Positions 48,720 through 60,581 of a stretch of DNA of 64,000 nt are shown piece after piece (position 1 is the stretch's first letter; every line of letters starts with the position of its first letter). This stretch comes from Blastomyces gilchristii SLH14081. Taxonomy: Eukaryota; Ascomycota; Eurotiomycetes; Onygenales; Ajellomycetaceae. The notes below the pieces were generated by a model. It worked only from the letters and a program-made list of their open reading frames with translations. It was not told the origin of the DNA and ran no database searches. The translations under genes and the position numbers were made by a program. The stretch spans positions 1,630,134 through 1,694,133 of the forward strand of contig NW_003101672.1 of NCBI RefSeq assembly GCF_000003855.2, read 5' to 3'.

Positions 48720-51700
48720 CTACCTCCTCCCCCCTCTCCCCCTCCCACCCCTCCCTCCACTACCACGACCACCACCAAACCGTCCCCCCTTCCCAGACCC
48801 CCTCTTCTCAACCCTCCCACTCTCACCCCTAACCTTCTCAGCCCCCAATCCTCTCCTCCCACTACCACTAGCCCCCTTAACCTCCCTCCCAATCGCCTTC
48901 GCACCCTCGACCCCGCCCTCATCATCATCGATATCCATCTCATCCCCACCCCTCTTCCGCCCCTGGCTAACCTTCAGCCGGCCCCGCTGACCCCTCCGCA
49001 CCGCATCCGGCCCACTAACAGCAGATAAATACGCATTGACGCTAGTAGCGCCCTCGGCTTCGCCCGCTCCCTCGCCACCGCCGCCGCCATTACGATCACT
49101 GCTCCCACCAGCACCGCCAGAAGCCATACCGACATCTCCATCCCCATCCAAGCCCAACAGTAACTTCCCATCCGCATCGACGCGCGCGGCGCGCTTGCGA
49201 GTCTTCGTCGCCAGGAAGCGCACGGAGGGCTTCGTCGTTGAAATGCTCGCGAGCGCATCGGGCGCGAGGAGATCGAGCGGGTTCGATTCCGGCGAGAGTT
49301 CACGGATGTATTGCGTTTGCGATTGTGCGCCTGGCCGGCTAGGTTTCTGTCGTCCAGCTCCCCCCGCTCCTCGTTGTTGCTGCTGCTGCTGCTTGCGGCC
49401 GGATTTATGGGATGATGAGGATACGTGCATGTTGCCCTGCTCGTCGATGTCGATTTCGCTCGCGTCGTCTGAGTCTGTCGTTGCGAAGTCTGAGTCGGAC
49501 ATGTCGGAGCCGTAGACGGCTTTGTCGAATTCGCTGCTGTAGGATTTTTCGCCGCCGCGGGGTTGGTGCGTCACCGTCGCTGATGCGCCCTTGCGTGCGC
49601 GGCTGGCGTCTCCACCATGCTCGTCCCCGTCTTCATCCTCATCCCCGCCTTCCTTGGCTTGCGCCTTCTTACGCTTGCGCCGTTCACGTTCTTTGCGGAT
49701 CGCTACGACGAACTTGCGGTCAGCTTCGCCGACTAGGCCCTCCAGGAGCGGAGCGCCGAAGCGTCGGATTAACCGCTCGAGGATGCCCTTTACTTTGCTC
49801 TTTAGCCGGCCCTTGTGCTCCTTACTCCAGACCAGGAGGTTGGGTACGAGTGAATCGAGGCGCGGCCGGAGCATGTCTTCGGGTAACACGACGACGGCAA
49901 CTTTGACGAAGCCCAGCACACTCCGGACGATTTCGCGACTGTTGCTTGTTAGGAACAGATCGATGGTCTGCACGAGATCGGACAGGATGGACGCCGGTAA
50001 CTTTGTGTGGAACTCGAAGAGGAGCCGGGATAATGCCGTTACTGAGGCAGCGACCATGTGCGGCGAGCTGCCTGCAAGACCGGCGGAGACCATGGTGAAG
50101 AACTCTTCGATCGTGGCGGGGGCATCTGGGGCTGTATCAGGCATGTGCGGCACGAGCGAGTTGCGGATTACTGTGCCAGCCGGGTTGAGGTCTGGGTCTA
50201 TAGTGCGCTGGGCGAGGTGGACGAGTAAGGAGAACGCGGCTGTGCGCGCCTTTTCGTTACTCTCCTTACATCCTAGCACTACTTCGGGCAGCACAGAAGG
50301 GATGAAATATAGGTCTGAGGTTGGGAGGTAGGTAACTATTTCATGGACGGCAAGTAGCCGGTCACGGCGGGCTGGGGCTGGTGTTTGGTCCGCTGTTGCA
50401 AGGATGAGAGATTGTAGCTCGGAGCTGCGTTCGCGGAGCGCGGCGGCACCGTTTTCGGTCGTAGCGAGGCGCGGAATGAGTTTGTATGCTTTCTTGATTA
50501 ACTGGGGGTCGGAGGATTTTTTGTTGAGGACGACCGCGGCAAGCGAGAATAGCGTGACGAAGCTTGATCTCGGTAGATATATCGATATCGTAACGACAAG
50601 ATCCATCAGGGTGTGAGAGGCTGGCGGCATCTTGTCGCCGGAGCCTTTCGGTTGCTTCTGCTCTGCGGGTTCCGGCTCGTTGAGGGAGCCCTCAAGCATC
50701 GTTGTGACGCGCGTGAAAGTTTCGATCAATTCCTAAGAGTACTTTGTTAGTTACCAACAGTAAAAAATGGCGGTATAAAATAAAATATACATACCTGCTC
50801 GCCTGTAATGCTTAAATATGCGTTGATGCATCGGAGTAGGAAGCCCCTGAATTGAGGAAGTGTCTGACTATAAACATTGAAGAGCACAGCGAGTAGATTA
50901 CTAGAGAAACTAGCAAGATGTGCAAGATTTTTCTTCGCAGCTTCCTTCGTTATCCGTCGCTGAAGGATCAGATCGTCCTGCTCGGTATCCAACGAACTAA
51001 TCGCTTGATTTGACTCCACAAGATTCTGCAACGCTCTGCACACATCTACACGCAGCTCCGTTTGCTTGTAGAGCACATTTGCAAGCAACTCAGCAAAGCT
51101 TTGATCAAAGGATTCCGTAAGATCTAGTGGCAGTTCGCAGAATCCCGGCAGAATCGCCCAAGTCTGCTGGACGAGAGTTTCGAAGATTTTCACCTCGACA
51201 GTTTTCTCAGCGTTGCCGTATTCGAGAACGCGCTGGAATAGCGCTTCACTGAGTGGCACGAATTCAGACCGGAAAAATGACAGGCGTGTATTTGATACGT
51301 GGTCTCTGAGAATGGGAAGAAGCCAGACTCGGCCTGGTTGGCCTGCCTTTTGATGTGTGATATTCAGAGGTAATATTTGCAATACTGCCTCCGGACCCAT
51401 TGCGGCAATTGCAGAACCGAGGACTTGGTCGGCTTGTTTCTTGCCGGTAAACGATTCATTACCCCGTAGCTCCCCGACCGTCCGTAGGGTGTCCGTTAGA
51501 ACGGGGAATGATCTCCACTTCAGAGCATCGAACATTGCAGCGAGTAGGTTGAATACCTCCATCCATGCAGCTTGGTATTTGACAGAAAGTAGCCCAGTGG
51601 CTATTTTAGCCAGTTTCTCAAACACCTTTTCGTCATATATCGAGGGTTCAAGGATGACTGTGTCCGGAATACAGTTGACGAGAAACGAGATGAGGCACTC

Positions 51701-52856
51701 AGAGGCAGACACCCTAATATTCCGAGACGGCGAAGCAAGGAAGGATGAGATAAGGTCAAAAAGCTCTGGGAGCTTCTCAAACGTCTCTTCAGGGTTCACC
51801 TGCGCTGATACGTCGTAGCCCCTCGAGAGCACCGCAATCCACGGAGGGAGTAATTGCGAATCGTTCTGCGCGGGCTTCAGCTCCGAAATCGTCTCCATAA
51901 GACGCGGCAGCTTGGACGAGGAGAAATCATCCGCCATGCCCTCAAATATAATCTCGAAAACTTCAAATGCCGCCATTGTTAGGTACTCGTTGGACGATTT
52001 TGACACGTTCATCAACAACTCGCACAACGGCTCGATCTTCTTCGTCGGCCAACCGCCCGAAGCGGTTGCAATTGTCTTCACCAACTGCACCGCGTGGATG
52101 ACCATTGGTTCGTGCTGGCTCGCCTGCTGTTGCCCATGTCGACCCTTTTTGGCCTTCGCTGCCGCAGTGATACTCTCACTTAGAGTATGCAGTGCTGTTT
52201 CCGCACACATATCCGCTGCAGGGTGGTCTAGCGACGGACTTGGTGGGGGATTTTTCAACACATAGATCAACGTATCATGCACCCGCTTGCGTACTTTGGG
52301 TCTGTGGTCTACCGCGAGCGCCATTAGGCCAGCCATAGCCCTGCGCGGGCCTATCTGTGACGGTGGCAGAGCCCATGCCGCCGAATCCTGGGCGACCAAC
52401 AGCGACTGTAGACATCCTACGGACGATTTAAGAAGCGGGGCTTCGGCTTCTGGGAGTGTGAGCGCAGGCGCAAGGCTGGTGAGGATCTGAGAGAACTTGG
52501 AGACGAGGAGGGGGCCGGGGACGAAGGGGGCGACTGTGTCGAGGAGGTAGACGATAGAAGAAGCGAGGTCTTTGTTTACGATGCCCTGGGTCGTCGAGAT
52601 GGCCTGTCCTAGGAGGGCGAGGAGGGCAGCGAAGTATGCGGTTGCTGTGAAGTCGGCATTTTGGTCGCGGAGCGTATCTTCGACTGCGGAGAGGACTACT
52701 GAAGTCTGTAATGTTCATTATCGTTTTGAAAATTAGCCTTGAGTTCTCTTTTTATCTGTCCCTCGAGTAGCTGTGCGGCGGTGTGTTCCTCACATGGTGC
52801 TGGTTTTGTAGCTTTGGAGATTTTATCTTGTCGAGCTTTTCCTGCAGCGTCGCCAT
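48720..52856 (-). CDS. RRP12: Ribosomal RNA-processing protein 12 (NUC173/HEAT repeat)
   Basis: Three exons, 52856-52794, 52705-50795 and 50732-48720, giving 1328 aa with all junctions in phase 0. The start is MATLQEKLDKIKSPKLQ, the typical RRP12 N-terminus, and the length is near that of the yeast protein (about 1230). Helical HEAT-like repeats fill most of it, including a NUC173-type stretch (LPELFDLISSFLASPSRNIR, SECLISFLVNCIPD) around residues 230-330 and the C-terminal HEAT block (LLQ/VLPE, LVPNLLVWSKEHKGRLKSKV). The final 330 residues are low complexity: acidic and Lys/Arg-rich, then a GRGSGGRGGRGRGG tail. The family is needed for nuclear export and maturation of both ribosomal subunits. 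It shares the minus strand with LSM1, which lies upstream. The RGG tail is longer than I expect for yeast. Confidence 0.94.
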
Positions 52857-53693
52857 AATGCAAAAGTGTATCCCTAGCTTAGAGGGAAATCACTGGTGCA
52901 AAATGTGCCGGCAAACGACCTGAGAGTGGTTGAATGGGTGGTGTTTGGATATTTGGAGTGCTGATAAAAAAAACTAAGTTCGATTTTTTTGGTGGTTATA
53001 TATATTTTTTTATCGATAGCAGATTTTGTGGGGCGCAGAATGGGAAACACAACGGCAGCAAATAGAACTATTATATTTAGGTAAGAATGAGAAAAACAGC
53101 GGGATATTGTGCATTGGATTTAGTCTTGCTTGCTGGAATAAATTTAAATGCATATGTTTTGGATATTCTTTTTTTCGTTTTGCTTGCTACTGATCACAGT
53201 AATGTATAATAAATAAACATTATAAACCTAGAGAATCGCTCTCAGCGGGTTCATATTTATATCTATGTCGAAGACAACAACCCTAAAGGCCGCTGATCAG
53301 ACCTTTTCGCTATAGCATCATATACATACATCCATTTCATTCTCGCGCACAGGTTAGACGCATTTCACAATATTCTGCATCGCCTGACAGTACCCACCCA
53401 TCAGCTCTTTCTCTTCAACCTCCACGCGCCCTTTTTGTTCTATCTTCTGTCGATATAATGGTTGATCAACTCGCACCCCAACGCTCATTCATGGTTCGTC
53501 GAAGTCCAATGTAGTCATGTAAAGGCGCATATCGATCTTGTGGGAAAGACCCTAGAAACTAATCAAGAGTGAAGTCCGATGAAACGAAAACAACAAAAAC
53601 AACGGAGCGTACAGAGCGTGAAAGGCATGTTCCGTAGCCTCTTCTAACAAATAATTGAGGCTCCCATGTGCGACACTGGTTAAATGTTGTGCC

Positions 53694-53745
<52 letters not shown>

Positions 53746-53843
53746 GAAAACCGTCGTGGGGAGATTGTAATAAGGTCCCCGTCATTTAAATCATGAAAGA
53801 ATTATAAGACTTTACAATAAAAAGGCACCACCACCTTGAGCAT
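52857..53843. other. Spacer between RRP12 and LSM1
   Basis: Probable RRP12 promoter and LSM1 3' flank. An A-run of about 28 at 53697-53724 continues into GAAAA repeats to 53750. No gene recognised. Confidence 0.6.
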
Positions 53844-54821
53844 TTAAAACAAAACCTCTCCACTGTGCTCAGCTTCAAAGCCGAGGGTTTGTAGTTTGGT
53901 ATTGCGGCGTTTGTCGCCCTTTTTACGTTCATTGTCTTCCTGCTTCTTTAACGCAAAGACTTCTTCGAATGGCGCCTGGCGGTAGCCTGTGGGGATATCG
54001 TCCTCTTTATCTAGGTCCTGAATTTGAACAATTGAGCCAGTCAGTAGTGTGCCGGAGGGTTGGGGTGGTCCAAGTTTTGTTTTTGGGCGGATCGTTCGTA
54101 AACGTACAACTTCTCCTAGTAGGAGCACATTCTCTCCCCGAATCAGGTAGATTCCTCGTTGTATATCTGCGAAAAGGTTACCCGCGTAAAGCCGCTCGAC
54201 AGTCCCTTGGAGGACAAGGTTGGCTATAGTAAAGCGGATACATTAGTACAATCCGGCTATTTCATGCGCAATAGTTGAGTTTGTGTGATGATGAGACAGA
54301 AGTGAGAGATATATACGACTTACCAAACTGATCCCAACTGCGCAGCACGCCAATCAACTTGCGCCCATCTCGGAGAACGAGAACGAGCTTTTCTGTTGGA
54401 AACACAGCCCACCAAAAGGCGCGGTGGAGATTTAGTCAGCACTTATCCCTGTATATATACCAATTTCCATTCGCTGGCGAAAAAATGGTAGCTCAATGCG
54501 ATTTTTCTTCCAGGGCTGACCGCGCAAAGAGGGACGCTGCTCACTATCAGTCAAGTCTAGTAGTTGCGCAGCCGTCGTGAACATCTGCGGGGGTAGCTGA
54601 GGAGGGGCTGGTGGCATCATAGGGCCGGGCGAGGGTGCTTGGCCTGGCGCAGGAGGAGGAGCGCCGGGCGGGACTTGGTGGTGGTGGGGGAAGCCGGAAT
54701 GAGGAGGGGGATTGGGCTGCGGATGATAGCCTCGGTGGCCGTGCGGGAGCGGAGGTGGCCCCCCACCGCGCCGCGCACCATGGCCGCCGTTGTTGTGATC
54801 GTGAAGGGATAGGTTCTCCAT
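53844..54821 (-). CDS. LSM1: Sm-like protein LSm1
   Basis: Four exons, 54821-54545, 54392-54324, 54223-54108 and 54017-53844, 211 aa. The Sm fold is split over them: KKLVLVLRDGRKLIGVLRSW plus DQFANLVLQGTVERLY gives Sm motif 1, and the IRGENVLLLGEV segment Sm motif 2, followed by the LSm1-specific DLDKEDDIP. The last junction (GEV then DLDKEDD) removes an in-frame open intron that would otherwise insert about 30 residues not seen in the family. A Pro/Gly/His-rich extension of about 75 residues precedes the Sm domain. The start MENLSLHDHNNGG is chosen over an upstream in-frame ATG at 54995, which adds non-conserved sequence. LSm1-7 binds deadenylated mRNA 3' ends and promotes decapping in cytoplasmic P-bodies. 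Confidence 0.93.
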
Positions 54822-55795
54822 GTCGCGGCGGATGGTGGTGATTTGCGGAAGCGCCAGTGCGGGGAGGGATTGAACGCGGGTATTCTGGGCGGGTGGATAG
54901 GCGGGTGGGTAGGATTTCAGGACAATGCGAAGGGCGGTATAGTCATGCTGGTTGGTCGGGAGCTGTGAAGTAGGGCTGAGCGGCTTGGAGGTCAAGATCT
55001 ATTCCCAGATTTGGTATAGGTGTGTGTCTCCTTTTTGCCCCTAGCAGCAATATTGTCCGGTCCTGGCGTAGATTGATGTCGTCTGCAGTGTTGTTCTTCT
55101 TGCCAATGTATGTTGGGAATAATCCGAGTCTGGGGAGGGATTGCTAGCATGTTTGCTCTGTTTGCTGGGAGCTTCCTGTTTGGGAATAGCGCCCCCGCCA
55201 TATCTAGCAAGAACTAAGAATTAAGTTGGAACTCTGTTAAGTTACCAGCATAAAGTATTTCCATGTCCCTCTCTTATTAACTCTTAACCAGAGTTTTCAG
55301 GGGGTTAATGCCTGTTGTGCCTGAATAAATCAGCTACAGTTTAACTAAAGCCATCCTAAGTCTCAAGCTGTTCTAAAATGAGGATCCTTGAATAGTAACA
55401 GTATTACAGCTTAAATTCTTAGCGTTAATCAAAACTTTAAAATGATCCTCTAATAAGATGACAGGTGCTTTGTGCAGTTGGTTATCTAATTGTGGAATAT
55501 CGATTATCTAACTAAGAGAGGCTATCTCAATAATGAGCATAAGAATTTACATAAATATTGGGTATCTTAAAAATAAAAAACAATGAGCTCTGAATCAGTC
55601 GCGACTCGACGAATATTTCATCCCCTATCCATCATCCTGAGATATGTACATGTACATGTACTTGTACATACATACATTACAATGTACAATCATATTTAGG
55701 GCTCATCGCTCTTCCAAGCCAATCACACACAATGCTGCCACCCTGGGGTCGTGAAAAGTCAATGAACTAATCATGGTTACTTCCAATGAATTGCT
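54822..55795. other. Intergenic spacer
   Basis: LSM1 upstream region, then AT-rich DNA from 55220. A GTAC-rich palindromic cluster lies at 55643-55690. No gene recognised. Confidence 0.5.
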
Positions 55796-56186
55796 TTAGG
55801 ATCTGCGAAGCGCTGGACGTAGGTGATGGCCAACTAAAATGTCTGGGGTAAGCACCAATCCATGGATCTTAACGGAACACACATTGTTAAATTGGCGTTG
55901 GACATCATCATGACTGCACGTGAATTTGGCAGTTGGATGATACAAGAGCCTACTGCACTCATAGGCCCAAGCGTCCAAGCCAGGTTAAATAAACCAGAAA
56001 GGAATTAGGGGAGGAAAGTCCGAGAAATGAAAAGGGCCTATCTAATAACTTACTTTTCTCTTCTGCTTCATAACCCTCCCACAGGAGACACATTTCACCA
56101 TCCCTTGCATAACGACACATGACAATATGACACCCGATGACTCCAAGTTTTGCGGCGCTTAAAGAAGAACAAAGACAATAATTCAT
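55796..56186 (-). CDS. Possible small or partial protein, unrecognised
   Basis: Two adjoining minus-strand segments look coding. 56186-56050 gives LGVIGCHIVMCRYARDGEMC and LLWEGYEAEEK, then a possible GTAAGT donor. 55975-55796 gives AWAYECSRLLYHPTAKFTCS then DDVQRQFNNVCSVKIHG. The splice between them and the start are not resolved. It lies about 70 bases beyond the stop of the zinc-finger-like gene, so it could be an alternative end of that gene, a separate small gene or a remnant. I do not recognise it. Confidence 0.3.
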
Positions 56187-56253
56187 CGATTTGACATCTT
56201 ATTCTCAGCGATAATAGCCTCGTCTGGCACAAGATTAAGAGGACCAGACCAGC

Positions 56254-57522
56254 TCAAGCGACACTGATCTTGCGCGATCGTTCTCTCATCCTCCGCTCGC
56301 GATGCCGGTTCATATAGACGACACACGGGTCGTCCGAGGAGCCAATCCCGACTCTTACCGAATCTAGACTCGGGGAATAACCCGGCCGTCCAGGAGCTGC
56401 AGGAAGTTGTAGAAGCCGTAGCTGCCCCCGAGTTATGATGTTGGCGCAATATAGATGCCTCATTGTTTCGAAATCTGGGCAGATGTTTTGAATGGAGTAT
56501 CCTTGCTTTAGATGTTGATCTGCTAGGTGTGTTAGCATCCTTCTCCAGGCAATGCCATGGTGTGGGTCCGATATCCGGTATGGGCATGCAGGGCACTGTG
56601 CAGTGGTTGGCGCTGGGTGTAGGCGGAAGTGGCTCAGCACGTGTGTCTTCCACAGGTCAAGATTAGTGAAGCTTTTGTCACAATCCAGTATGTGGAAGAA
56701 ACAATAATGGCCGATCCCTGCGCCGTTAGCTTCGGGTGGGGTAGTGAGGTTTCCATCTGCATCTTCTTCAAGGGCATATCGCGCGGGAAGCTTGCCAGCG
56801 TTATTTGTATCAATGGATTCCGAAAACGAATCGGATGCCGCTGACGATGAAGGCCGAGATAGTGTCGGTGCTGTACTTGGTGCAGACATGCTGGAGGATG
56901 ACGATTCACTGTCTGTGTCTTCGTTGTTTTCAACAATCATAGAACTCCGCCGGGAACTTGCATTATACCCTGCGTTTCGAAATGTGCTCCCCGTTGAAAC
57001 GAACGCCGACGAGGTAGGCGTGGAAGAAAGCGACAAAAGACGTTCGATAATGTTGTCTGATTCTTCACTTGCCCAACGCTCTAGAGTGGAAGGTGCCACT
57101 GTCAAAACATTAGTATCTTGGAGTCCAACATCTCAGCCTGGTGGATGACTGTGTATACTTGGGAGAATTCTGCTATTCGGAATTCGATGTCTTAAAGGGA
57201 AGTAGCCAGATGGTGAAAGACGAATATAAAATGGTACAAGGAGAGTAACCGAGAGTATCAACGGCCTGTACCAGAGCGGAACAGGGTGAGGTTATTTTTT
57301 TCTTAAAACGAAAAAGCTAGTTCTATGGGAAGTTGGAAATGATACACCAACACGCGATATTTATATTTCCGGACGCTTTGCCACATCTATAGCGATTTCA
57401 TGATACTTCGGCAATGGTAGGTAGGGATTCGCCGTAACCCCACACGATAGAGGCTCTTGAAGGGAAATAAAGTGCTACTTACACCAAATAAACGCGTTTT
57501 GATATGGTGTGACGATTGGCAT
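56254..57522 (-). CDS. C2H2-like zinc-finger domain protein
   Basis: The main exon 57098-56254 encodes most of the protein. Upstream, a short exon 57522-57483 (MPIVTPYQNAFIW) with a perfect GTAAGT donor joins it in phase through the acceptor TTTTGACAG, giving 294 aa; this first exon is inferred, and its intron (about 384 bases) is longer than the others here. The N-terminal half is Ser/Thr-rich and disordered. The C-terminal half has paired Cys/His sets: HYCFFHILDCDKSF followed by HVLSHF, and AQCPACPYR followed by HLADQH, each spaced like degenerate C2H2 fingers. No nuclear signal is obvious beyond the basic end (RHRERRMRERSRK). Similar Eurotiomycete proteins are annotated only as zinc-finger proteins; a DNA-binding role is inferred. 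Confidence 0.7.
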
Positions 57523-57854
57523 ACGCTTTATTTCATCACAGCAAGTGAATGATGGCCACGTTTGTGGCAGTTCCGGTCTGGAATCTGCGGGGAGTGCAAG
57601 TCGGAGGACAATGGAACAGGAGCTGTTTGGTATTGAAGGTGAACGATGGTCCAGACACTTTGTCTTTGAGCGCGTGGCAGAGCGATAAGAGGACTGGCCG
57701 AGAGAATGGATCGTTATCTGAAAGAACCAGGACCTATTATGGTTTCAATTGGTGCAGGATGAAGTCGGGAAAATGTTGGCTACTCCATGAAGAAGTACCT
57801 CACTCGGGGAACAGACAAGTGGTTGGAGAATCCCCAAAAAAAATAAAAAAAATA

Positions 57855-57885
<31 letters not shown>

Positions 57886-60169
57886 AATAAACAAATAAAA
57901 GAAAAAAAATAAAAATAAAAATGGATAAGTATATAAATAAAATCACGAACCAAAGGGAGCAGAAAGGAATGCCCGCGGATAAAAAATGGACAGAGATAAA
58001 GCATTCTAAGGACGAGTGTGAGGGATGAACCAACTGCTTGTTATACACCCCCTCCGGTTTTGTCTATGATACAACCAGCCTGTCTCGAGTTATGAGCTGT
58101 CATGCAATTTCCTTGTTAGCGGGGGGAACCCAAATGATGAACGGCTCCATTCATAGCCCAGTAGTGCCACACCCAATTTATAATGAGAGATATGTATTGA
58201 TCTTGTAGCTTCATGGATGATGCATGGAGCTTCCCCACTGAGTTAGTAGGACCTTGAGGCTCAATTCAACATCTTTTCCCCAGATTTGACCGGGGGGTAG
58301 GTAGCTTTGGAAATGTTATTGCAAGAGGCCATAAAATCTAAGGTGATTAGCGACGTTTTGTAATAAAAAAAAGTACTTCGATTGAACCATAGACTCATGG
58401 TTTTCTCGACTTGTGTCTTTCTCACTGTCATTGCTATCAAAGTCGATGGGTTAATGACGCCAACCACTTTCCCTGACACCAGCAACGTGGCGAGCCCGCA
58501 GGTGGTTGTAGGAATGCACTGTGCTGCTACCCTTGGGGCCCGTTGGCGATTTCAAAAGGATTGTCTTCATCAACTTGCAGATGCCGTCCATATACAGAGA
58601 GCCTTATGATGGACAACCCCTTCATGGTTCTTCAGAGGTTGTAGCCCCCCCAGATGGATGCAACGTGGGGATTGGGGGGCCTCACTGGTACTAGGACTGG
58701 GGCTGGTCGGCTCGTGTTGTCGTTTGGTGTTGCTGCCAGCTTGTTTCTCGTCTCTCTCTTCATCTTTTTTTTCTTTTTCTTTTTCTTTTTTCTTTTTCCC
58801 CCAGCTGCATCGAGCTAGGGCCCAACCCGGGTGGGTGCAGCCCAGTGCATCACGTCTGCAGGATTGTCGAGCTGGCACCGTACAACACCAGACAAAAAGC
58901 AAGCAGGTTGGTATGTCGCACATCGTGTTTCAACCTAACCCAAATAATTCTTATGCATGAAAGGGTCTTTGGGCAGTCATACTGCTCATGCAAAGTAACT
59001 GACTTTATCGCATGCCCGCCCGTTGAAACGAGTTTCTCGACGTTGTTGAGGTTGTTGAACTCCTGTGGTTCTGTTCTGTTTGAGATCTCGTTAGTCAGCA
59101 GCGTCACCAACCATCAACATCTCCGAACTGATATGGTTTCTCGCGTTCAACTCTCCCATCCCACTCCCAAGCAACTGCATTTCTGCTCGGTTACGAACGG
59201 CTCGGGGAGTATTGAGTCCTTCTTCGACGCTCCGCCGCGGCAAAAAGCTAGCAATTGCGGCCCATCCACAAGTGCATTGCCTCCCTAGCGGGCTATGACG
59301 GGGTTGTTCGCCCTACTATCGGCGCCTTTAAGCTGCTGTCTGGGGCCAGTTTAACAAATAAACCAATCCGCTGCGGCTGAGGAACGATCTTGGCGAGCAA
59401 ACAAGACCGCGACGTTAGTTCCAACAGTACTCTGAAATCATTTGCAGGGCGCGCAATATCAACTCGGCCAGAGGGAACTTCCTATCCGATATGGTCATTC
59501 GGCTCCGGGGCCGTTGCGTCTTAATAATGATATAAGATGAGGATCATGTGTCTCCATCCTTCCTCGCAGCCGCAAACAGTCAAGATTCTCACCAAAGCAT
59601 GTCCCAGCTGACGGAAGGCTTTGGCTGTGGTAGTAAGATGTATACTGGCGAGAAAAAGGAAATTATGATGATGACCGTGAAGCATTGAACTGGTTTTTTC
59701 ATAGAGGAGGTTCAGGGTACTCATCGATATATATCGAAGGCTGAACTGAAGATATAACGTTGAGTAGAAGCCGTATGAAAAGGGGTTTTCTCAAAAGAAT
59801 CTCCACCGTTCTCAAAGCAAATTACTCAGGGGACGACAATAATAGTAACATCAGCAGCTACTGCTAATCATCAACAGATTTAAGTTGGCAATCAGGTGGA
59901 CTTACCAAACTAATAGGGGCCTGTCTATGCAATAGGAATGTGAATATATCACCGGAGTTAACTTCTTTGGTAAAGACAAAATTCGGGTCTACTTACTATA
60001 TCTATATCTAATTTACATCTACTGAGGTTGACATGATGAACGCGCTTTTCTTGCTTGTTGTCTCTTATCTAACCCAATTCAACAGTGAAATGATCTCTTG
60101 AACAACACCTTTGCAACGACACTCTTCACTTAATTCTCTACTGGGTAGAGTAAACTCCTGCTGCAATTC
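57523..60169. other. Intergenic spacer, no supported gene
   Basis: An A-rich AAAAAAT-type repeat lies at 57836-57930 and a CTTTTT tract at 58761-58800. Several open frames of 60-150 codons lack domains. A 70-codon frame at 58397-58609 starts with a signal-like MVFSTCVFLTVIAIKVDG but shows no other support. Confidence 0.5.
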
Positions 60170-60414
60170 CAAAAGGCATGCTTGAAAGGGACTCTGCAAG
60201 AGCAATTATCATTTTGAGTGGAGAAACCGGAAGCAGAGTTGATACCAAGGGGTTGGATGACACATGCCCCCCTGGTATCCTCGCACTGGTTTTTGTACAG
60301 GCAGTTTCGCCGCTCAAAGGGAATGTCAGCCAATGCCAGACGGGAGGCGACCGCAGTACGGCCGGCTTGTCCAGATTCATGGCTGAAGCCGCAGAAGCAA
60401 AGAAACATAACTAG
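60170..60414 (+). pseudogene. Possible alpha/beta-hydrolase remnant
   Basis: One frame reads KGLDDTCPPGILALVFVQAV and then SPLKGNVSQCQTGGD. This resembles the strand-and-loop region after the nucleophile in methylesterase-like alpha/beta hydrolases (family pattern K-G-L-D, then G-G-x-x-x-L-V-F-V-A-A-F, then P-x-G). The Gly-x-Ser-x-Gly nucleophile is not present, and nothing convincing continues either side. Weak. Confidence 0.2.
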
Positions 60415-60581
60415 CTGATTCTGCTTCTCTCACAACCTAACTACAAGCTACCATTTCTTTTATTTTCGATTTTGCCGAGCGCAAAACTGTCCGCAGCTGC
60501 GTTGGGTTATAACCAAACCGCCAGGCCATTTTGGCCACTTCTTCTCACCTTGCTGCGTCTGAAAAGGAAAAACTCGTCAAA
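60415..60581 (+). promoter_or_regulatory. Former promoter and leader of the permease pseudogene
   Basis: A short AC-rich stretch ends at the ATG at 60582. No specific motif is assignable. Confidence 0.2.

Noticed and set aside
49270..49290. GGTTCGATTCC as a tRNA T-loop
   Set aside because: It lies within the RRP12 coding exon, in frame, with no tRNA fold around it.
54822..54995. Upstream in-frame start for LSM1
   Set aside because: It would add a non-conserved segment; the 54821 start gives the family-like N-terminus.
58397..58609. A 70-codon frame with a signal-like N-terminus, as a small secreted protein
   Set aside because: No second line of evidence: no cysteine pattern, no leader signal and no family.
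58845..59288. A 147-codon frame as a gene
   Set aside because: No recognisable domain; composition and flanks look non-coding.
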